The translations under genes and the position numbers were made by a program. The notes beneath the pieces were generated by a model. That model did not search any database. It was not told the origin of the DNA and saw only the letters and a program-made list of their open reading frames with translations. From Bacillota bacterium (lineage in GTDB: Bacteria; Bacillota; Clostridia; Christensenellales; CAG-138), in contig JAEYCM010000030.1 in the NCBI GenBank assembly GCA_023455425.1, positions 1-64,000 on the forward strand: a stretch of DNA of 64,000 nt, in the 5' to 3' direction. This document shows positions 22,476-31,153 of the stretch, one piece after another (the stretch's first letter is position 1; every line of letters starts with the position of its first letter).

Positions 22476-24272
22476 CTATATCGCCCTTGTCGCCTGCTTG
22501 AGCCACGCCTTCTCCTCTTCAGGCAAGTGCGGCGCAATCGTCTCATACACGCGGCTGTGATAGCTGTTGAGCCAATCCTTCTCCTGCGCGCTGAAGAGTT
22601 CCGTCTCCACCGCGTCAAGATCGAAGGGAACGAGCGTAAGCGTTTCAAACGCAAGGAAGCGCCCGTACTCCGTCTTTTCGCCTTCCACGCACAGCGCAAG
22701 GTTCTCAAGGCGAATGCCGTGGCTGCCTTCCACATACATGCCCGGCTCCACGGAAGTAACCATGCCCGGCTCAAACGCGCACAGCGGCGTGCGGCCCGGC
22801 ACGTTGCGGTACCGGAAGCCGTTGGGTCCTTCGTGCACGCACAGCAAGTAGCCGATGCCGTGGCCGGTGCCGTGGTTGTAATCGAGCCCTTCCGCCCACA
22901 GCGCTTCGCGCGCAAGGACATCAAGCTGCAATCCGGTCAATCCGTACATGAATTTGGCATGGCTCAGACGAAGCGTCCCCTTGAGCACCAGCGTAAAGTG
23001 GCGCTTTTGCTCCGCGGTCAGCGGGCCAACCGCGACGGTACGGGTAATATCCGTCGTACCCTCGTAATACTGGCCGCCGGAATCGAGCAGGAAAAAGCCC
23101 TCCGGCTTCACCGGGGCGCAGTTTTTTTCCGTGGCGTGGTAGTGCTGCATAGCCGCGTTCGGGCCATAGCCGCCGATGGTGGGGAAACTTAAGCCCAGGC
23201 AGCCCGGCTGCTCCAAACGGAGCGCATCCACATAGTTTGCGACATCCACCTCGGTGGTTTCCCTGTCCCAGTTGCGCGTCTTCATCCAATACATCCAACG
23301 GGTAACGGCAACGCCGTCCTTGACATGGGCTTTTCTGAAATTCTCGCATTCGGTTTCGTTTTTGACTGCCTTTGCAAGCGTGGTGGGATTCTCCCCTTCC
23401 ACTACGGTCGCATGCGCATCGATTTCCGTGTACAGCGCGTAATTGACTTTTTTCTTGGAAACCAGCACGCGCTGCAACTTGGTAAATCCTTCCACATACA
23501 CATATACGCCGTCATAGGGCTTTACTTCCACATGGGCGGAAGCAAGGCTCTCCAACACTTCCGCGCTCAGCTTCTTTTGTTCCACAAACAGAATGGCGCG
23601 CTCCCGTTCGATTACGGTATAGGCAAGCGCCACCGGATTGTACGCAACGTCCCCGCCCCGGAAATTATAGAGCCATGCGATATCGTCGAGCGTAGTAAGC
23701 ACATGCGCGTCCGCGTGTATTTTTTCAAGCTCCCCGCGCAAATCCGCAAGCTTTTCCGCAACGCTTTTCCCCGCGTATTCGGGCGGCAGCAAAAATACGG
23801 GCTCCAGGGAAAGGGCAGGCCGGTCCGCCCATATGCCGTCCGCGGGATCAAAATCGCTCAAAAGCGTCACGTCCTTGGGCGCAAGCTTTTCGGCCAGTTC
23901 CAGGCACCAGCCGGCGTCCGCCATCCTGCCGTCCAGCGCAAGCACCGCGCCATCCGGCATCTTACTATATAGGTAATCCTCCAGTTCCGGCACATCCGGC
24001 TGGCCCGCGCGGTAGAGCGTAATGCCGGAACCTTTGAGTTCCTTATCCGCCTGGATAAAATAGCGCCCGTCCGTCCAGAGCCCGGCTTCCTCAGGCAGCA
24101 CCACAAGCGTGCCCGCCGAGCCGGTAAAACCGGAGAAATACTGCCTTGTCTGAAAGTATGCGCCCAGATATTCGGAGGCGTGAAAATCCGAAGTCGGGAT
24201 CAGCACCGCGCCGATGTTTTGTTGCGCCATCGTCTGGCGCAGCGCTGCGAGCCGTTCTGGAATGGTAGTCAT
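22476..24272 (-). CDS. pepP: Xaa-Pro aminopeptidase, M24B family
   Basis: A 598-residue, three-domain aminopeptidase P like the long eukaryotic and bacterial forms: two creatinase-like N-terminal domains (about 1-310), the pita-bread M24 catalytic domain (about 310-530) and a C-terminal extension. Metal ligands are visible in LLDSGGQYYEGTTDITRT (two Asp), HGTGHGIG (His), VTSVEPGMY and GIRLENL (two Glu). It should remove N-terminal residues preceding proline in the cytoplasm. AAGGAG lies before the ATG. The upstream 299 bases carry double-hairpin copy 2. Confidence 0.93.
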   Translation of the reverse strand: MTTIPERLAALRQTMAQQNIGAVLIPTSDFHASEYLGAYFQTRQYFSGFTGSAGTLVVLPEEAGLWTDGRYFIQADKELKGSGITLYRAGQPDVPELEDYLYSKMPDGAVLALDGRMADAGWCLELAEKLAPKDVTLLSDFDPADGIWADRPALSLEPVFLLPPEYAGKSVAEKLADLRGELEKIHADAHVLTTLDDIAWLYNFRGGDVAYNPVALAYTVIERERAILFVEQKKLSAEVLESLASAHVEVKPYDGVYVYVEGFTKLQRVLVSKKKVNYALYTEIDAHATVVEGENPTTLAKAVKNETECENFRKAHVKDGVAVTRWMYWMKTRNWDRETTEVDVANYVDALRLEQPGCLGLSFPTIGGYGPNAAMQHYHATEKNCAPVKPEGFFLLDSGGQYYEGTTDITRTVAVGPLTAEQKRHFTLVLKGTLRLSHAKFMYGLTGLQLDVLAREALWAEGLDYNHGTGHGIGYLLCVHEGPNGFRYRNVPGRTPLCAFEPGMVTSVEPGMYVEGSHGIRLENLALCVEGEKTEYGRFLAFETLTLVPFDLDAVETELFSAQEKDWLNSYHSRVYETIAPHLPEEEKAWLKQATRAI

Positions 24273-24507
24273 GTTGTTCTCCTTCCTGTAAAAAACGGGC
24301 GGGGATATTTGCCCGGCAGAATATCGATCATCCTTTTCAGGAGCTTATACACAGTTCACAAGGGACAAACAAGGTACCCAGAGGGGTGAAACCGATTTAC
24401 CGGGTCGATTTGTGCACTACGGGCACCAAACCCGCTTTCCTCCGGAAAGCCCTTGGGAATCCCTTTCGTCGGAGGTACTCTATTCTAGGGGGTCTCCGGG
24501 ATGGGTT

Positions 24508-24555
24508 CTCAGGGCCGTAACGGCCCTGAGCGGGAGTTTGAGGGCAGAGCCCTCA
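24508..24555. repeat. Double-hairpin repeat, copy 2
   Basis: Hairpin A is 24508-24517/24521-24530 (10 bp, TAA loop) and hairpin B is 24539-24545/24549-24555 (7 bp, AGA loop). Compared with copy 1, stem bases change in pairs (TAGGGTCG becomes CAGGGCCG with its partner arm altered to match), so the fold is kept. It is 16 bases past the yitT-like stop and may act as its terminator. The remaining 24273-24500 has no gene. Confidence 0.65.
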
Positions 24556-24571
24556 GTTATTCAATCCTCGA

Positions 24572-25429
24572 TCAATCCTCGCCCTCTTTAAACCCTTCAC
24601 CGTGCACTTCCGTGGCGTCCGATATAATGGTGAACGCGCGCGGGTCGATCATGCGTACGGCCTGCAGCGTCAAAGCAACCTCATTCCGGCGGGCGATTGT
24701 CATCAGCACGGTCTTGTCCTTGCCGCTAAACCCGCCGCGTGCGGGGAGCACCGTCACCCCGCGCCCCATCTCATGGGCGATACGGTTCAACAGCGCCTCT
24801 TCCTGATCGGTGATGATGTAGATGACCTTCGCGTGGTCCACGCCTTCCTGTATGGCGTCGATCGTCTTGCTGGTGACAAACAGGGCCACCACGGAATAGA
24901 GCGCCACCTCGATCTCACGGAACACAACCACGGCGAAAATCACGACCAGCGTATCGATAGCCATCAAAAGCTGGCCCATGGAAAAGCCCGGCCGCAGTTT
25001 GAATAGCATTAGGCCGATCAAGTCCGTCCCGCCCGTGCTGATACCACGCGTCAGCAGCAGCCCCAGGCCAACGCCCATAAAGCCGCCGCCCATGAGCGCC
25101 GCAAGCAACTCGTTGTTGGTATACCCCGGCAGCCACACGGCGAACAGGTCGATAAATACGGAAAGCAGCACGGTAGCCACGATTGTCTTTGCAAGCGGTT
25201 TGAGGCCCAGGCGTTTTAACGCCACCGCCATCAGGGGGATATTGAGCACAAGCGAAAGCGTGCCCACCGGCACGCCGATGAGCGTAGAGAGCGCCGTCGC
25301 AATACCGGACACGCCGCCCGGCGCAATATTGTTGGGCACGGTAAACACCGAAAGCCCCAACGCCGTCAGCGCGCTGCCGATGATGATGGCAATGCTGTCC
25401 GCAAGCAGCCGCCTGCCCCCCTTTGACAT
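24572..25429 (-). CDS. YitT-family membrane protein (DUF161/DUF2179)
   Basis: A 285-residue protein with five or six membrane helices in the first 190 residues, containing GGVSGIATAL and GISTGGTDLIGLML. These are followed by a soluble C-terminal DUF2179 domain (about 200-280) beginning AKVIYIITDQEEALLNRI. Family members are widespread in Bacillota; their transport or sensing role is not established. It lies 12 bases after the M29 aminopeptidase stop, probably cotranscribed. Confidence 0.88.
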   Translation of the reverse strand: MSKGGRRLLADSIAIIIGSALTALGLSVFTVPNNIAPGGVSGIATALSTLIGVPVGTLSLVLNIPLMAVALKRLGLKPLAKTIVATVLLSVFIDLFAVWLPGYTNNELLAALMGGGFMGVGLGLLLTRGISTGGTDLIGLMLFKLRPGFSMGQLLMAIDTLVVIFAVVVFREIEVALYSVVALFVTSKTIDAIQEGVDHAKVIYIITDQEEALLNRIAHEMGRGVTVLPARGGFSGKDKTVLMTIARRNEVALTLQAVRMIDPRAFTIISDATEVHGEGFKEGED

Positions 25430-25441
25430 GGCCGTCTCCCC

Positions 25442-26566
25442 TTACTCTTTCGGATTCAATCCTGCAAGCTCCGGCATGGTAAACAACCCATCCCTGCGGA
25501 TGCAGACGTCGTCAAAATAGATTTCCCCGCCATACGGAGGCGTTTGCATGCAAACGATATCCATATGCAGCACGGAGCGGTTGCCGTTGAACGCTTCCTC
25601 GTAAGCGGCGCCCGGCGTGAGGTGGAAGGACCCGCCGATCTTTTCATCATAGAGCGTGTTGCCGATGGGTTTCGTTACGGCATTGTTCACGCCGATGGCA
25701 AATTCTCCAAGATAGCGCGCGCCTTCGTCCGTATCCAGCAGCGCGTTGAGCCCTTTGGTGTCGTTGCCGCAGGAAGCCTCCACGATTTTACCGTTTTCAA
25801 ATACGAAACGGGGGTTCTCATAGCGCTTGCCCTGCTCGATAAGCGGCGTATTGTACTGGATGACGCCGTTTGCGCTTTCCCGTAAGGGGGCGGTATACAC
25901 CTCTCCGTCCGGAATATTCATCTCCCCGGCGCAGGGGACGACATTCATGCCGCGGATGGAGAAGGTAAGGTCCGTTCCCTTGCCCAGGAGGCGCACCTTG
26001 TCCGTGCGCTTCATCAGGTCCACAAGCGGCTGCATGTTCTTACGCATCTCGTCATAATCCACAAGAGCGGCGTTGAGGAAGAATTCGTAGAAATCGTCGT
26101 AGCACATGCCCGCCTTTTGGGCGTCCGCCTTGGTCGGCCAGTGCAGGTAGACCCAGCGGCGCTGGTTGATGCGAAGATCGCGGATCTCTTTCAATTCCGC
26201 GCGGTACAGGGCGATGGCGCGCGGATCGGCGGCGGAAAGCTCCGCGTCGTTTTCATCAACGCCGATGACCACCTGCCCCGCCCAGTGGGACCAGAGCACG
26301 CGCTCCCATTCGAGCTGCTTTTGGAGCGCCGTACGCGCGGGATCCGGTTTTTCCGGGTCAATAAAACCGTACATCAGGCGCTGAATTTCGTCGTCCTGCA
26401 GTTCCACATAAGGGACCGCACCGATGCGGTGGGCTTCCTTCATCAGTTCCTTCACCAGGGGTTTCGCGAGCAAGCCGGACCGGATGCCAAAAAGCTCCCC
26501 CTCTTTGAGGTGGATGCTGTGGTTGAGCAACAGGCCGGCCAATTGTTTTAAACGAGGGTCCTGCAT
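25442..26566 (-). CDS. M29-family aminopeptidase
   Basis: A 374-residue metallo-aminopeptidase of the AmpS/PepS/thermophilic aminopeptidase family. It has the N-terminal domain and a C-terminal catalytic region ending in HMDIVCMQTPPYGGEIYFDD, with a likely metal His/Asp cluster. The frame starts upstream (26581), but GGAGG lies 8 bases before the ATG at 26566. Expected role is broad cytoplasmic N-terminal trimming, overlapping that of the nearby M20 and M24 peptidases. Confidence 0.88.
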   Translation of the reverse strand: MQDPRLKQLAGLLLNHSIHLKEGELFGIRSGLLAKPLVKELMKEAHRIGAVPYVELQDDEIQRLMYGFIDPEKPDPARTALQKQLEWERVLWSHWAGQVVIGVDENDAELSAADPRAIALYRAELKEIRDLRINQRRWVYLHWPTKADAQKAGMCYDDFYEFFLNAALVDYDEMRKNMQPLVDLMKRTDKVRLLGKGTDLTFSIRGMNVVPCAGEMNIPDGEVYTAPLRESANGVIQYNTPLIEQGKRYENPRFVFENGKIVEASCGNDTKGLNALLDTDEGARYLGEFAIGVNNAVTKPIGNTLYDEKIGGSFHLTPGAAYEEAFNGNRSVLHMDIVCMQTPPYGGEIYFDDVCIRRDGLFTMPELAGLNPKE

Positions 26567-26644
26567 CGTTTTTTCCTCCATCCGAATTGTACGGGGCAGC
26601 TTTCCAAAATTAGGCGTAATCCCCGCACGTACCAGTATAACACA

Positions 26645-26681
26645 AAACCCGCCCTTTCAACATCTTCGAAAGAGCGGGTTT
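26645..26681 (-). terminator. Terminator of the sortase gene
   Basis: A 14-bp stem with one mismatch (26645-26658 / 26668-26681) and a 9-base loop, followed by TTTTGTGTT on the minus strand. TATACT just downstream may be the -10 of the M29 gene (upstream TTGAAA at 15 bases). Confidence 0.7.
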
Positions 26682-26706
26682 GGTTCATCCAATATTCTAT
26701 AAAACG

Positions 26707-27579
26707 CTACTTGATTCTTCTGGCGCAGACCACATAACGGGATTGATCGTACTCATACGTACAGGTGGAAAGGGTCAGCACCTGGTCACTCGGCTTGATG
26801 ATGACGGTATCGTCGTAGATGGTATACTTTTCGGATTTCATATAGGAAACGATCTCGTTCATGTATTCCGCAAAGTTCTCCTCAGGCGTCTTGGCGTTGA
26901 AACGGGTATGCCAATACACGGGGCCTCCGTGCCATACGAACGCAAGATACACTTCCCACTTACTCTCCGCGCCGTCCCAATTGAACGTAATCACGCGGTT
27001 CTCTTCAAAGAAGCTGCGCTGCTTGTAATTGTTCAGGTCGTGGAACATGGTGCCGTTCTTCATGTTGTGGCCGTAGAGTATGATGTGGTACCGCTGCTCC
27101 TTGTCCGCATTGCGGTAATCCATGAATATCGCGCCATGCTTGGATTTTTTCTTCTCTACGTTATGGGTCAGGTAATATTCATTGTCAGCGGCGCGCACGA
27201 CGGGATAATCGATTTTGGTATTGGGCACGGTGATCCAGCCGATCACATCGCTGTTGAGCTTTTTGTATTCGTCATACGCGCGGGTAGGGGGCAGCACATC
27301 GTCCGGGTCCGCGACGCCGTCGATTTCCTCTACCGGAATTTCACCGGAGCCGGACGCCGAAGGCGCCGGGCTTTGCGTCCCCTGCCCGGCAGTCTCAACG
27401 GGTTCGGGCGTCATAGCCGGCGTTTGGGGCGTGGGCGAAGGTTCTGTAACAGTTCCAGGCTGCGCCTGGGGCGCGCACGCAAACAGCAACGCGGTAAGCG
27501 CAACCAGCAATATGCCCAGCGCGCGCGTCTTCCATTGCTTTCTATTCTGTTTTGATTGGCGGACTACCATGTACTGCAC
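26707..27579 (-). CDS. srtB: Class B sortase with a lipoprotein-type signal
   Basis: A 290-residue membrane-anchored transpeptidase. The catalytic Cys is in TLSTC (C273), with Arg in YDQSRYVV (R281) and His in YGHNM; the layout DVIGWITVPNTKIDYPVV is class B. The N-terminus has a hydrophobic segment ending LLFAC, a plausible lipobox, followed by a Pro/Thr-rich linker (about 38-80). The GTG at 27579 is chosen because AAGGA lies 8 bases upstream; a TTG at 27582 and ATG at 27570 are alternatives. No LPXTG- or NPXTN-type substrate is encoded nearby, so its target is unknown. Confidence 0.88.
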   Translation of the reverse strand: MQYMVVRQSKQNRKQWKTRALGILLVALTALLFACAPQAQPGTVTEPSPTPQTPAMTPEPVETAGQGTQSPAPSASGSGEIPVEEIDGVADPDDVLPPTRAYDEYKKLNSDVIGWITVPNTKIDYPVVRAADNEYYLTHNVEKKKSKHGAIFMDYRNADKEQRYHIILYGHNMKNGTMFHDLNNYKQRSFFEENRVITFNWDGAESKWEVYLAFVWHGGPVYWHTRFNAKTPEENFAEYMNEIVSYMKSEKYTIYDDTVIIKPSDQVLTLSTCTYEYDQSRYVVCARRIK

Positions 27580-27769
27580 CAAACATTTCCTTAATTAATG
27601 TAGCGTATACACGAATTGTACCGTATTGCGGCATCCTTATGCAAGGCATTTAGGCCGGGTTTACAAAACCGTCACATGCACCTGCTTTTCACAACGCGTT
27701 TCTATACCCTGCGGTTGCATGAGATTCCGCTTGGGGGATAAAATTTTTTGTGAAATATGTTGTGGATAT

Positions 27770-27798
27770 TTGAAAAGTATCCGAATTTGCGGTATCAT
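27770..27798 (+). promoter_or_regulatory. Promoter of mreB/mbl copy 2
   Basis: TTGAAA (27770-27775) and TATCAT (27793-27798) with a 17-base spacer. It lies in the divergent gap between the sortase and mbl (27580-27889), where I see no other feature. Confidence 0.7.
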
Positions 27799-27889
27799 AC
27801 TATACAGGCTGATTGCAGACGGGATTTTTATGCGCAAATTTCGTGATATACCGCATTCAGCAACAACCGAAAGGCAAGAGGATCGCAGC

Positions 27890-28930
27890 ATGGGATTGTT
27901 TGAGTTTAACGATGTGGGCATCGATCTCGGAACCTCCAGCGTCCTTGTCTATGTAAAAGGCAAGGGCATCGTCCTGAGGGAGCCTTCCGTCGTAGCGGTA
28001 GAGCGCATTACCGGGCGCATACTCGCCGTAGGCGAGGAGGCCCGACGCATGCTGGGGCGTACGCCGGGCAGCATCATCGCCATCCGCCCGCTCAAGGACG
28101 GCGTCATTTCCAATTTTGATATTACAGAGCGCCTTTTGAACCATTTTCTCAAGAAAGTTGTTGGTTCCCATATCTTCTTCAAGCCCCGTGTCGTCGTTTG
28201 CGTCCCCTCCGGCGTAACAGAAGTGGAAAAGCGTTCGGTCATTGACGCAACGGAAGAAGCGGGCGCGCGCCATACATTTTTGATAGAAGAGCCCATTGCG
28301 GCGGCCATCGGCGCAGGCATCGATATTTCCCAGCCACGCGGCAGCATGGTACTTGACATCGGCGGCGGCACGACGGATATCGCCATCATCTCGTTGGGCG
28401 GCGCGGTCATATCGGACTCCATCAAAATCGCGGGCGATAAATTTGACGACGCCATCGTGCGCTACATGCGCAAAAAACACAATCTGTTGATCGGCGAGCG
28501 TACCGCGGAAGAAATGAAGATTGCCATCGGCTCCGCTTACCCGCGCAAGGAGCAGGTGTTTATTGACGTGAAGGGCCGAAACCTCATTTCCGGTCTGCCG
28601 CAGGCCATTGTGGTCGGCTCCAACGAAATGATCGAGGCGCTTGAAGAACCGCTGCAAAGCATATTGGAAAGCGTGCGCGCGCTGTTTGAGCGCACCCCGC
28701 CTGAGCTCGCTTCGGATATCGCGGAAAGCGGCATTTGTCTAACCGGCGGCGGCGCGCTGCTTTACGGCATGGACCGCTTTGTGGCGGAGCACACCAAGGT
28801 CCCCTGCTATGTGGCGGAAGACCCCATCAGCTGCGTTGCGATCGGCACCGGCAAGGTGCTTGAAAACATCAACATCTACGCAAACGGCGCGATTTACGAC
28901 TACAAGCGCGGCGAGTATTTTGACGGCTGA
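27890..28930 (+). CDS. mbl: MreB/Mbl-family actin-like protein, second copy
   Basis: A 346-residue actin-fold protein with GIDLGTSSVLVYVKGKGIVLREPSV... at the start, VLDIGGGTTDIAII in the middle and LTGGGALLYGM near the end. The ATG at 27890 follows AGAGGA by 7 bases; the frame upstream to 27626 is not family-like. It sits outside the mre operon with its own promoter. Whether it is the main MreB or the Mbl paralogue needs a tree; the symbol follows the Bacillota habit for an unlinked copy. Confidence 0.92.
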   Translation: MGLFEFNDVGIDLGTSSVLVYVKGKGIVLREPSVVAVERITGRILAVGEEARRMLGRTPGSIIAIRPLKDGVISNFDITERLLNHFLKKVVGSHIFFKPRVVVCVPSGVTEVEKRSVIDATEEAGARHTFLIEEPIAAAIGAGIDISQPRGSMVLDIGGGTTDIAIISLGGAVISDSIKIAGDKFDDAIVRYMRKKHNLLIGERTAEEMKIAIGSAYPRKEQVFIDVKGRNLISGLPQAIVVGSNEMIEALEEPLQSILESVRALFERTPPELASDIAESGICLTGGGALLYGMDRFVAEHTKVPCYVAEDPISCVAIGTGKVLENINIYANGAIYDYKRGEYFDG

Positions 28931-28972
28931 TGCGGACAAGCCGAAACTTTTCCGGCTTGTACAAATTCCATC

Positions 28973-29001
28973 TTTACAAACGCATTTCATTCAGTTATAA
29001 T
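28973..29001 (+). promoter_or_regulatory. Promoter of tRNA-Ala
   Basis: TTTACA (28973-28978) and a perfect TATAAT (28996-29001) with a 17-base spacer, about 40 bases before the tRNA. Confidence 0.8.
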
Positions 29002-29044
29002 ATCCCTTGCGTGCAAAACCCGGCAGGGTTCTGCCGCAGGAAAC

Positions 29045-29121
29045 GGGGCTTTGGCGAAGTTGGCTATCGCGCTACACTGGCAGTGTAGAGATCACCGGTT
29101 CGAATCCGGTAAGCTCCACCA
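29045..29121 (+). tRNA. tRNA-Ala (anticodon GGC)
   Basis: A complete 77-base cloverleaf with encoded CCA. The acceptor GGGGCTT pairs with AAGCTCC and includes the G3:U70 wobble, the alanine identity element. The D stem is GCGA/TCGC. The anticodon stem CTACA/TGTAG closes the loop CTGGCAG, giving anticodon GGC. The T arm is ACCGG-TTCGAAT-CCGGT. It lies just left of the prophage and is the likely integration site. Confidence 0.95.
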
Positions 29122-29130
29122 TAACGTTTT

Positions 29131-29179
29131 AAATCCGAACATGCCTGAATTCATTTTTATGAATGGTACGTTCGGATTT
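29131..29179 (+). terminator. Terminator after tRNA-Ala
   Basis: A 10-bp outer stem (29131-29140 / 29170-29179) encloses a second 6-bp stem (29149-29154 / 29159-29164), followed by GTCTTTT. It may belong to the tRNA or, if the prophage joint is at the CCA end, be the first phage-side sequence. Confidence 0.65.
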
Positions 29180-29194
29180 GTCTTTTACCGAGAC

Positions 29195-30439
29195 TTATTT
29201 TAGAAATCCTATCGGGTGAATAATATGATCATCCTTGGGGTTCAGCCCTGACAGCCGCCTATCAAGAAGCATGATTCCACGTTGCACGCTATAATGCCCA
29301 TACCGCGCCCGCACTTTATCTATGGCGCGTTCGATTTCCTCCTGTTGCTGCCGGTTCCTATACTCCGATAACAGCGACATTTGGTATTGGTCACGCGGTA
29401 CAAGATCGCATCCCCGCACGCCCAGGCTACGTATCGCATATGTCCCCGGTACGTTTGCCCGGAATAGCTGCAATGCAGTTTCCGCAAGCGGGGTTGATAT
29501 GCATACAGGTTCTGCAAGCTTTGCTTGCCGCTCGAAACTTTGAAGTTGATTATCCCTTATGCTAATCTGCACCGTTCTACATGCAAGGCCATGTTCACGC
29601 AGCCGCGCCGCAACGCTTTCCGCCAGCAGATACAATGTGATTTTTACGTCTTGCTCTGTGGTCAAATCTCTATATGTCGTGGTGCTGTTTCCCACGCTTT
29701 TGATTGGCGCATATACGCCCGAAACGCTAACCGGCGATGTATCATAACCATTGGCAAATTGCCAGAGCATCAGCCCGATTTTCCCCATAGAAAACTGCAA
29801 TTGTTCACGTGGAGCGCGTGCTAAATCCCCTATGGTCATGATGCCATAGCGCCGCATTTTGATCTGCGTTGCCCGCCCTACATACAGTAATTCGCCTACC
29901 GGCAGCGGCCATACTTTGGAACGGAAATCCGCCTGTGTTATCACCGTTGTTGCATCCGGCTTTTTCATATCGCTACCCAGCTTTGAGAACACTTTGTTAT
30001 AACTCACACCTACCGATGCAGTGATGCCGAGTTCCTTTTTAACGCGCTCCCGCAGGTCATCTGCTATTTTCGGTCCCGCACCAAACAAATGCTGACTGCC
30101 GGTCACATCTAACCAGTTTTCATCAAGCCCGAATGGCTCCACTTGATCTGTATATTGCTGATAGATTGCATATGCCCTCTTGGAAAAATCAAGATATCGG
30201 TCATAATGTGGTGGAACGAACACGATCTTTGGACACTTCTGGCGCGCCTCCCAAAGCGCCTGCCCCGTCTGCACGCCCCACGCCTTTGCTATGTAATTCT
30301 TTGCGAGTACAATTCCATGGCGCTGTTCGGGATCGCCGCCCACAGCCATAGGCACATCGCGCAACGCTGGATTATATAAGCACTCCACGCTTGCGTAAAA
30401 ATTGTTCATGTCGATATGCAATATTGACCGTTCCTTCAT
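29195..30439 (-). CDS. Y-family DNA polymerase (DinB/UmuC-like)
   Basis: A 414-residue translesion polymerase. Palm-domain catalytic residues are D10 (HIDMNNFYASVE) and D106-E107 (GLDENWLDVTG, a variant of SIDEAFLD seen in Gram-positive and phage members). Thumb, finger and little-finger regions are complete. AAGGAG lies 8 bases before the ATG. It diverges from the SRAP gene across a LexA/DinR box, so it should be SOS-induced. Its base composition is visibly more AT-rich than the chromosome to the left, in line with prophage cargo. Confidence 0.9.
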   Translation of the reverse strand: MKERSILHIDMNNFYASVECLYNPALRDVPMAVGGDPEQRHGIVLAKNYIAKAWGVQTGQALWEARQKCPKIVFVPPHYDRYLDFSKRAYAIYQQYTDQVEPFGLDENWLDVTGSQHLFGAGPKIADDLRERVKKELGITASVGVSYNKVFSKLGSDMKKPDATTVITQADFRSKVWPLPVGELLYVGRATQIKMRRYGIMTIGDLARAPREQLQFSMGKIGLMLWQFANGYDTSPVSVSGVYAPIKSVGNSTTTYRDLTTEQDVKITLYLLAESVAARLREHGLACRTVQISIRDNQLQSFERQAKLAEPVCISTPLAETALQLFRANVPGTYAIRSLGVRGCDLVPRDQYQMSLLSEYRNRQQQEEIERAIDKVRARYGHYSVQRGIMLLDRRLSGLNPKDDHIIHPIGFLK

Positions 30440-30467
30440 TCCGTTCGCTCCTTGTTCTTATCATTCC

Positions 30468-30481
30468 CGAACACGCGTTTG
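30468..30481. promoter_or_regulatory. LexA/DinR SOS box
   Basis: CGAACACGCGTTTG fits the Gram-positive LexA/DinR consensus CGAAC-N4-GTTYG exactly. It is 29 bases upstream of the polymerase start codon, between candidate -35 and -10 elements of the minus-strand promoter, where LexA binding would block transcription. Confidence 0.85.
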
Positions 30482-30519
30482 CATATAAGAATCTATGACC
30501 GATTTCCGAAAGAATCAAC

Positions 30520-30535
30520 CTGTAAATGTTTACAG
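30520..30535. promoter_or_regulatory. Palindromic operator candidate before SRAP
   Basis: CTGTAAA-TG-TTTACAG is a perfect 7+2+7 palindrome. Its right half contains TTTACA, the likely -35 of the SRAP gene (AT-rich -10 near 30553-30560). It does not match the SOS box, so a second regulator may act here. Confidence 0.5.
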
Positions 30536-30575
30536 ATTTGGACGGCGTGCCAATATATAAGCAGAGGTGGAAAAA

Positions 30576-31136
30576 ATGTGCGGTAGGTATTATATCAGCA
30601 TTGAAGAATCAGAGTTGCGCGAGATACTAAAGGAAGTGCAAAGCAAAGTAGACGCCGCCGTGCGCACCGGCGAGATATTCCCCACAAACATTGCCCCCGT
30701 CATACCGGCAGGTGGAGTGCCGCAGGCTATGAAGTGGGGATTTTTGAAATTTGACGGCAAGGGCCACATTATCAATGCCCGCAGCGAGAGCGCAGCCGAA
30801 AAATCCATGTTCCGCAAACCGCTTCATGAAGGGCGCTGCCTAATCCCCGCTTCTAACTATTTTGAATGGATGACCGTAGATGGAAAGAAACAGAAATACG
30901 CCATTTCTTCCAGCAGTACTCCGCTTTATATGGCCGGACTATACCGATATGAAAAGGGCAATGATTTTCCCGCAATGGTGATCCTCACGCGTGACGCTGC
31001 GCCGGACATTGCTTTTATTCACGACCGCATGCCGGTGATCATTCCAAAAGAACAGCAATTAAGCTGGTTGGATGGCGGCTTGTCGTTGCCGGATATCCCC
31101 GCGCCTGCGCATATGCAATATAAGATTGCATTGTAA
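30576..31136 (+). CDS. SRAP-family abasic-site protein (YedK/HMCES-like)
   Basis: A 186-residue SOS-response-associated peptidase-fold protein that cross-links to abasic sites in single-stranded DNA. Catalytic residues are conserved: C2 (exposed after Met removal), N67 in NARSES, E97 in SNYFEW and H149 in IHDRMP. The frame opens at 30567, but only the ATG at 30576 places Cys second, and GAGGTGG lies just upstream. It diverges from the translesion polymerase with SOS control between, a functional DNA-damage pair at the prophage's left end. Confidence 0.92.
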   Translation: MCGRYYISIEESELREILKEVQSKVDAAVRTGEIFPTNIAPVIPAGGVPQAMKWGFLKFDGKGHIINARSESAAEKSMFRKPLHEGRCLIPASNYFEWMTVDGKKQKYAISSSSTPLYMAGLYRYEKGNDFPAMVILTRDAAPDIAFIHDRMPVIIPKEQQLSWLDGGLSLPDIPAPAHMQYKIAL

Positions 31137-31153
31137 TCTCCCAAAAACGCAAA

